Below are positions 5,274-7,867 of a DNA stretch of 7,867 nucleotides, piece by piece (positions within the stretch are counted from its first letter, which is position 1; every line of letters begins with the position of its first letter). The notes beneath the pieces are model-generated. The model had not been told where the DNA came from. It searched no databases and saw nothing but the letters and a program-made list of their open reading frames with translations. Made by a program: the position numbers and the translations under genes. The stretch is from the NCBI GenBank assembly GCA_018898235.1, contig JAHIJU010000391.1:1-7867 (forward strand). The letters are read 5' to 3'. Origin of the DNA: Actinomycetota bacterium (GTDB lineage Bacteria > Actinomycetota > Actinomycetes > Actinomycetales > Cellulomonadaceae).

Positions 5274-6559
5274 GTGCGGGCGGCGCGACCCCCGCCCGTC
5301 CGCCCCGCGGCCCGTCGGGCGCCCCCGGCCCGGCCGACTGGGACGCCCGGCGGCTCGACCGCGACCAGCTGCGCCCGGACACCCTGGCCGTCCGGGGCGG
5401 GCTCGTGCGCACCGAGTTCCAGGAGATGTCCGAGGCGCTGTTCCTCACGCAGGGCTACGTGTACGAGGACGCCGCGGCGGCCGAGGCGGGTTTCGGCAGC
5501 CAGCTCGACCGGTTCCTGTACTCCCGGTACGGGAACCCGACGGTCTCGACCTTCGAGGAGCGGTTGCGTCTGCTCGAAGGGGCGCAGGCCTGCTACGCCA
5601 CCGCCACCGGGATGTCCGCGGTGTTCACCGCGCTCGCCGCCCTCGTGAGCTCCGGTTCGCGGATCGTGGCGGCGCGGGCCCTGTTCGGCTCGTCGGTCGT
5701 GATCTTCGACGAGATCCTCGCCAAGTGGGGCGTGCGCACCGACTACGTCGACGGGCATGTGCTCGCCGACTGGGAGCAGGCGCTCGCGACCCCGGCCGAT
5801 GTGGTGTTCTTCGAGACCCCGTCCAACCCGATGCAGGACCTGGTCGACATCGCCGCGGTGAGCGAGATGGCGCATGCGGCCGGGGCGACCGTCGTGGTGG
5901 ACAACGTGTTCGCGACGCCGGTGCTGTCCAAGCCGCTCACACTGGGCGCCGACGTCGTCGTCTACTCGGCGACCAAGCACATCGACGGGCAGGGCCGGGT
6001 GCTCGGCGGCGCGATCCTCGGGCCGCAGGAGTTCATCGGCGGGCCGGTGCAGCTGATGATCCGGAACACCGGGCCGTCCATGTCGCCGTTCAACGCGTGG
6101 GTGCTGCTCAAGGGGCTGGAGACGATGTCGCTCCGGGTGCGCCACCAGACCGCGGCAGCGCTCGAACTCGCGACCTGGCTGGAGACTCAGCCGGGGGTCG
6201 CCCGCGTCCGGTACCCCTACCTGCCGTCACATCCGCAGCATGCCCTCGCGCTCGCCCAGCAGACCGGGGGCGGCACGGTCGTCACCTTCGACCTGGCGGT
6301 CGCCGACCCCACCGACTGGCGGGCGGCGAAGACGACGACGTTCGCCTTCCTCGACGCGCTGCGCGTGGTCGACCTGTCGAACAACCTGGGCGACGCCAAG
6401 TCGATCGTCACGCACCCGGCCACGACGACCCACCGCAAGCTCGGCCCCGAGGGGCGGGCGAGGGTGGGCATCGCCGAGTCGACCGTCCGGCTCTCGGTCG
6501 GCCTGGAGGATCTCGAGGACCTGCGCGAGGATCTCGCCGGAGCGCTCGCGCAGGCCTGA
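5270..6559 (+). CDS. metZ: O-succinylhomoserine sulfhydrylase MetZ (PLP-dependent)
   Basis: This 429-aa enzyme belongs to the Cys/Met-metabolism PLP family and closely resembles mycobacterial MetZ, which makes homocysteine from O-succinylhomoserine and sulfide. The family-typical start of the fold is LRPDTLAVRGGLVRTEFQE (about 34-52). It is followed by LYSRYGNPTVSTFEERLRLLEGA (83-105), ATGMSAVFTALA (112-123), FFETPSNPMQDLVDI (180-194) and VVDNVFATP (209-217). The Schiff-base lysine K236 is in VYSATKHIDGQGRVLGG. The C-terminal SNNLGDAKSIVTHPATTTHR (370-389) and VRLSVGLED (406-414) complete the enzyme. GTG 5270 is chosen because it overlaps the rhodanese stop by four bases (GTGA), giving coupled translation; no ATG lies between it and the conserved region. 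The first ~25 residues are a Gly/Pro/Ala-rich extension beyond mycobacterial MetZ. The open frame continues upstream to 4649 but that part is a shadow of the rhodanese gene and riboswitch. Stop is TGA 6557-6559. Confidence 0.95.
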   Translation: MSAGGATPARPPRGPSGAPGPADWDARRLDRDQLRPDTLAVRGGLVRTEFQEMSEALFLTQGYVYEDAAAAEAGFGSQLDRFLYSRYGNPTVSTFEERLRLLEGAQACYATATGMSAVFTALAALVSSGSRIVAARALFGSSVVIFDEILAKWGVRTDYVDGHVLADWEQALATPADVVFFETPSNPMQDLVDIAAVSEMAHAAGATVVVDNVFATPVLSKPLTLGADVVVYSATKHIDGQGRVLGGAILGPQEFIGGPVQLMIRNTGPSMSPFNAWVLLKGLETMSLRVRHQTAAALELATWLETQPGVARVRYPYLPSHPQHALALAQQTGGGTVVTFDLAVADPTDWRAAKTTTFAFLDALRVVDLSNNLGDAKSIVTHPATTTHRKLGPEGRARVGIAESTVRLSVGLEDLEDLREDLAGALAQA

Positions 6560-6563
6560 GTCG

Positions 6564-6824
6564 TCACTTCTCGAGATCGGACTCCCGAGGCCCCAGGTTC
6601 GATCGGGCGTCGGTCTTGGAGTTCCACTGCGTGTCTGTCGGGTCGAGGTCGCTCGGCTCGGGTCCCGGGGAGGACGAGGCGTCGGAGCGGTCGTGGCGGC
6701 CGTGCCCCCCGACGTCCTCCGGCTCGGGTCCGGGGCTGGAGGACTCGGCGTCGTTGCGGTCCACGGGCGGCTCGTCCGGCGGGCGCGGACCAGGGCTGCG
6801 GGTCGTGCTCGGGTGGTCGTTCAT
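6564..6824 (-). CDS. Small acidic Ser/Pro/Asp-rich repeat protein, function unknown (86 aa)
   Basis: I do not recognise this protein. ATG 6824 is preceded by GAGGTG ending 4 nt upstream (minus strand, + positions 6829-6834), an unusually good SD for this window and the main argument that the gene is real. The protein is hydrophilic, with no signal peptide or membrane segment, and is probably disordered. It is built from diverged repeats of about 20-24 residues with the core (S/N)xGPxxxD: RSPGPRPPDEP (10-20), SSPGPEPEDVGG (29-40), SSPGPEPSDLD (51-61) and SNLGPRESDLE (75-85). The second to fourth are preceded by DRNDAES, DRSDAS and KTDARS respectively. It converges with metZ, the two stops being only 4 bp apart. 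It may be a spacer-like or binding peptide, or a lineage-specific protein. Coding reality: fairly sure. Function: unknown. Confidence 0.72.
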   Translation of the reverse strand: MNDHPSTTRSPGPRPPDEPPVDRNDAESSSPGPEPEDVGGHGRHDRSDASSSPGPEPSDLDPTDTQWNSKTDARSNLGPRESDLEK

Positions 6825-6845
6825 CGTTCACCTCGGCATCGATGG

Positions 6846-6868
6846 GTCGACGACCAGGCGCCGTCGAC
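6846..6868. promoter_or_regulatory. Inverted repeat in the upstream region of the repeat protein
   Basis: GTCGACG (6846-6852) and CGTCGAC (6862-6868) form a perfect 7-bp inverted repeat with a 9-nt spacer. It lies between a possible minus-strand -10 box TAGCGT (6880-6875) and ATG 6824. It could be an operator just downstream of the RNA start. The six-base GTCGAC core is common in GC-rich genomes, so chance is possible. Confidence 0.3.
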
Positions 6869-6887
6869 GTTGCCACGCTAGGCCGAC

Positions 6888-6915
6888 CGGGCCCGGACCG
6901 CAGCCGGGCGGCCCG
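6888..6915 (-). terminator. GC-rich hairpin directly after the luciferase-like gene
   Basis: Read on the minus strand, CCCGG (6908-6904) pairs with CCGGG (6896-6892) around a 7-nt loop. After a 3-base bulge, the outer CGGG (6915-6912) pairs with CCCG (6891-6888). It begins at the base next to the TGA of the 6916-7422 gene. It is a likely terminator separating it from the repeat-protein gene, imperfect and without a T tract. Confidence 0.5.
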
Positions 6916-7422
6916 TCAGCGGATCGCGGATGCGGCCCGATCGCCGAGCGGGATCAGCAGCACGTCGTCGACGTCCAGGTGCTCGGCGGCGGCCAGCACG
7001 TCGTCGACCAGGCGTTCGGCCGTCGTCACGACCCAGGTGGCCGACGGCGACCAGGACAGCCCGGACAGTGCGTCCAGGTGGGACAGCTCGGTGCGCTTGC
7101 GGGCGACCGCGCGGGCATCCGGGACCACGGCGACCTGCAGCTCGAGCGTCAACCGGACGTCGTCCCGGTGCCGGCCGGCCGCGGCCAGCTCCTCCTCGAC
7201 GAGCGCGATCACCCGGGCCAGGGCGCCGTCGGATGGGACCGCCGCGGTGTGCCGCAGCCGCACGACGTGGGCGTCGCGGGCGGCGGCCGCGATCTGGGAC
7301 TCCGACTCGGGCCGGGCCTCGACGACGCCGTCGGGCAGGTCGATCCGGTCGACGTGCAACCGGGGAGCCGTCCGGCGGGCGGAGGGCAGGAAGGGCGTGG
7401 GGATGGTGGTGAGCAGGGTCAT
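6916..7422 (-). CDS. Short luciferase-like (LLM) flavin monooxygenase-related protein, C-terminal-domain only (168 aa)
   Basis: The 168 residues resemble only the C-terminal portion of bacterial-luciferase-like (F420/FMN) oxidoreductases of the NtaA/SsuD type. SESQIAAAARDAHVVRLRHT (40-59) corresponds to the barrel strand 'AARxADVV'. ALVEEELAAAGRHRDDVRLTLELQVAVV (73-100) corresponds to the helix and strand 'AAAGRDPDxVxxxxxLxVVV', and ARAVARKRTELSHL (103-116) to the following helix. WVVTTAERLVDDVLAAAEHLDVDDVLLIP (130-158) corresponds to the terminal 'GTPExVAdxLxxxxxxGvDgFxLxP'. Family members usually have 330-450 residues, so the N-terminal half of the TIM barrel is missing. ATG 7422 has a clear SD, GGAAGG (7435-7430), 7 nt upstream, so it looks like an intact short gene rather than debris. 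It may have lost catalysis or act with another subunit. Catalytic function is unproven. Stop is TGA 6918-6916. Confidence 0.72.
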   Translation of the reverse strand: MTLLTTIPTPFLPSARRTAPRLHVDRIDLPDGVVEARPESESQIAAAARDAHVVRLRHTAAVPSDGALARVIALVEEELAAAGRHRDDVRLTLELQVAVVPDARAVARKRTELSHLDALSGLSWSPSATWVVTTAERLVDDVLAAAEHLDVDDVLLIPLGDRAASAIR

Positions 7423-7483
7423 GGTCGTGCCTTCCGGGCGGAGGTGGGCACGCGGCGGGCCGACCGGCCTCAGCTGCGCGCGG

Positions 7484-7500
7484 GTCGCTGCGTCAGCGAC
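7484..7500. promoter_or_regulatory. Perfect 7-bp hairpin in the leader of the luciferase-like gene
   Basis: GTCGCTG (7484-7490) and CAGCGAC (7494-7500) pair around a 3-nt loop. The element lies 62-78 nt upstream of ATG 7422 and overlaps two candidate mini-ORFs on the minus strand (7493-7522, 9 codons; 7470-7517, 15 codons). It could be an RNA hairpin in the leader or a DNA operator. No further evidence separates these. Confidence 0.4.
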
Positions 7501-7522
7501 ACCAGCTCCGGGTCCATGACAT
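7493..7522 (-). CDS. Possible leaderless leader peptide, MSWTRSWCR
   Basis: A 9-codon ORF starts at ATG 7522, exactly 6 nt after TACCCT (minus strand 7534-7529), a fit to the TAnnnT -10 consensus. A transcript starting there would begin with its initiation codon. The peptide contains two Trp and one Cys, and its stop lies inside the hairpin 7484-7500, about 70 nt before the luciferase-like gene. Short leaderless uORFs that sense an amino acid are known in actinobacteria. One Cys and two separated Trp is thin evidence here, and no -35 is seen. Confidence 0.2.
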   Translation of the reverse strand: MSWTRSWCR

Positions 7523-7589
7523 GTCGGCAGGGTAGGTCGCGCAGCGGCCCGGGCGCGAGGGCTGCCCGGCAGACCGGTCGCGGCCCGGT

Positions 7590-7605
7590 GCGCCCGCGCG
7601 GGCGC
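7590..7605. terminator. Perfect 16-bp GC palindrome, possible terminator of the DUF1345 gene
   Basis: GCGCCCGCGCGGGCGC is fully self-complementary with no spacer. It sits about 97 nt beyond the stop of the minus-strand gene at 7702-7867, so it could stop that transcript. A loop-less palindrome is a poorer hairpin than the clpC terminator, and such pure-GC symmetry may be accidental. Confidence 0.3.
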
Positions 7606-7701
7606 TCAAGCTCGTGACCAGGGTCGACGCGCCGTCGAACCCGACCGTGGTCCGTTCACACCTCGACGTACCGCGGGCGGAGCCGTTCACATCCGGCCCG
7701 C

Positions 7702-7867
7702 TCAGCCGCCGAGCCCGGCGATCAGGTTGACCAGCAGCGCCACGATCACCGTGCCGAACAGGTACGACTGCAGCGCGTGCACGAGGGCGTGCGCCCGGAA
7801 CTGCGAGGAGCCGAGGTCGGTGTCGGAGATCGCGAAGCTCATGCCCACCGTGAAGGCCAGGTAGGCG
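7702..7867 (-). CDS. DUF1345 family membrane protein, C-terminal end (5' part outside window)
   Basis: The last 54 codons of a gene entering from the right edge, ending at TGA 7704-7702. The peptide begins AYLAFTVGMSFAISDTDLGS, continues SQFRAHALVHALQSYLFGTVI and ends VALLVNLIAGLGG. The 'YLAFTVGM.F..SDT' stretch followed by a 'H.L.SYLFGTVI.A..VNL..GL' terminal transmembrane helix is typical of DUF1345, a family of small multi-pass inner-membrane proteins of unknown function. The last helix spans about residues 34-53 of the fragment. Only the end is visible, so length and start cannot be judged. The assignment rests on recalled similarity of these two motifs. Confidence 0.8.
   Translation of the reverse strand, partial: AYLAFTVGMSFAISDTDLGSSQFRAHALVHALQSYLFGTVIVALLVNLIAGLGG

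Larger units (their letters stand above)
7423..7701. other. Intergenic region between the luciferase-like and DUF1345 genes
   Basis: These 279 bp hold no ORF that I trust. Besides the hairpin, mini-ORF and palindrome listed separately, a 9-bp direct repeat CCGTTCACA occurs at 7652-7660 and 7683-7691, 31 bp apart. This is a spacing that could suit a regulator binding three helical turns apart, but it lies close behind the stop of the DUF1345 gene rather than before a start. Confidence 0.4.

Noticed and set aside
4936..7617. An 893-codon plus-strand frame through the rhodanese, metZ and downstream genes
   Set aside because: It is out of frame with both recognised genes, is Arg/Pro/Ala-rich and runs through three transcription units in both directions. 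It is a GC-bias shadow.
7493..7690. A 65-codon minus-strand frame with a GTG start at 7690
   Set aside because: No SD, no recognisable motif, and it runs through a pure-GC palindrome. Only its last nine codons, as a separate leaderless mini-ORF, were kept as a weak candidate.
1..7867. Mobile element, phage, CRISPR or defence island
   Set aside because: No transposase, integrase, terminal inverted repeats with target duplications, CRISPR repeats or tRNA gene were seen, and base composition looks uniform across the window.

Overview
The window is very GC-rich DNA with strong G/C third-position bias, GTG starts and actinobacterial gene content. These include a ClpC-type unfoldase, a rhodanese gene next to metZ as in mycobacteria (Rv0390-Rv0391), a SAM-I riboswitch, and TAnnnT boxes 6 nt from a start codon that suggest leaderless transcripts. 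It is most likely chromosomal DNA of an actinomycete. A Pseudonocardiaceae-type genus fits, but that placement is an impression and not a result. No insertion sequence, tRNA, rRNA, CRISPR array or phage gene is visible.

Layout. (a) 1-549: the 3' end of clpC, closed by a 16-bp terminator hairpin. (b) 550-891: non-coding DNA holding that terminator, a short tandem repeat and a long G-run tract. (c) 892-1749: an uncharacterised, probably all-helical 285-aa protein. (d) 1873-3510: a complete YtcJ-type amidohydrolase. (e) 3511-3685: a convergent intergenic region with a 30-bp direct repeat and an inverted repeat. (f) 3686-4162, minus: a solitary PIN-domain (VapC-like) protein with no antitoxin gene beside it. 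(g) 4240-4704, minus: TrmL, a tRNA wobble 2'-O-methyltransferase. (h) 4761-6559, plus: a SAM-I riboswitch followed by a rhodanese gene and metZ that overlap by 4 nt. (i) 6564-6824, minus: a small acidic, Ser/Pro-rich repeat protein. (j) 6916-7422, minus: a short protein resembling only the C-terminal part of luciferase-like flavin monooxygenases, with a possible leader peptide upstream. (k) 7702-7867, minus: the 3' end of a DUF1345 membrane protein.

The best-supported functional unit is riboswitch-rhodanese-metZ, a methionine/sulfur-assimilation operon. SAM binding should stabilise helix P1, whose 3' strand contains part of the Shine-Dalgarno sequence of the rhodanese gene. The GTGA overlap then links metZ translation to the rhodanese gene. 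The other genes look like individually regulated housekeeping or accessory genes, and I see no defence island or biosynthetic cluster. The items most worth following up are the solitary PIN protein with His where the family usually has its third Asp, the repeat protein at 6564-6824, the half-barrel luciferase-like protein with its candidate leader, and the riboswitch/SD arrangement.
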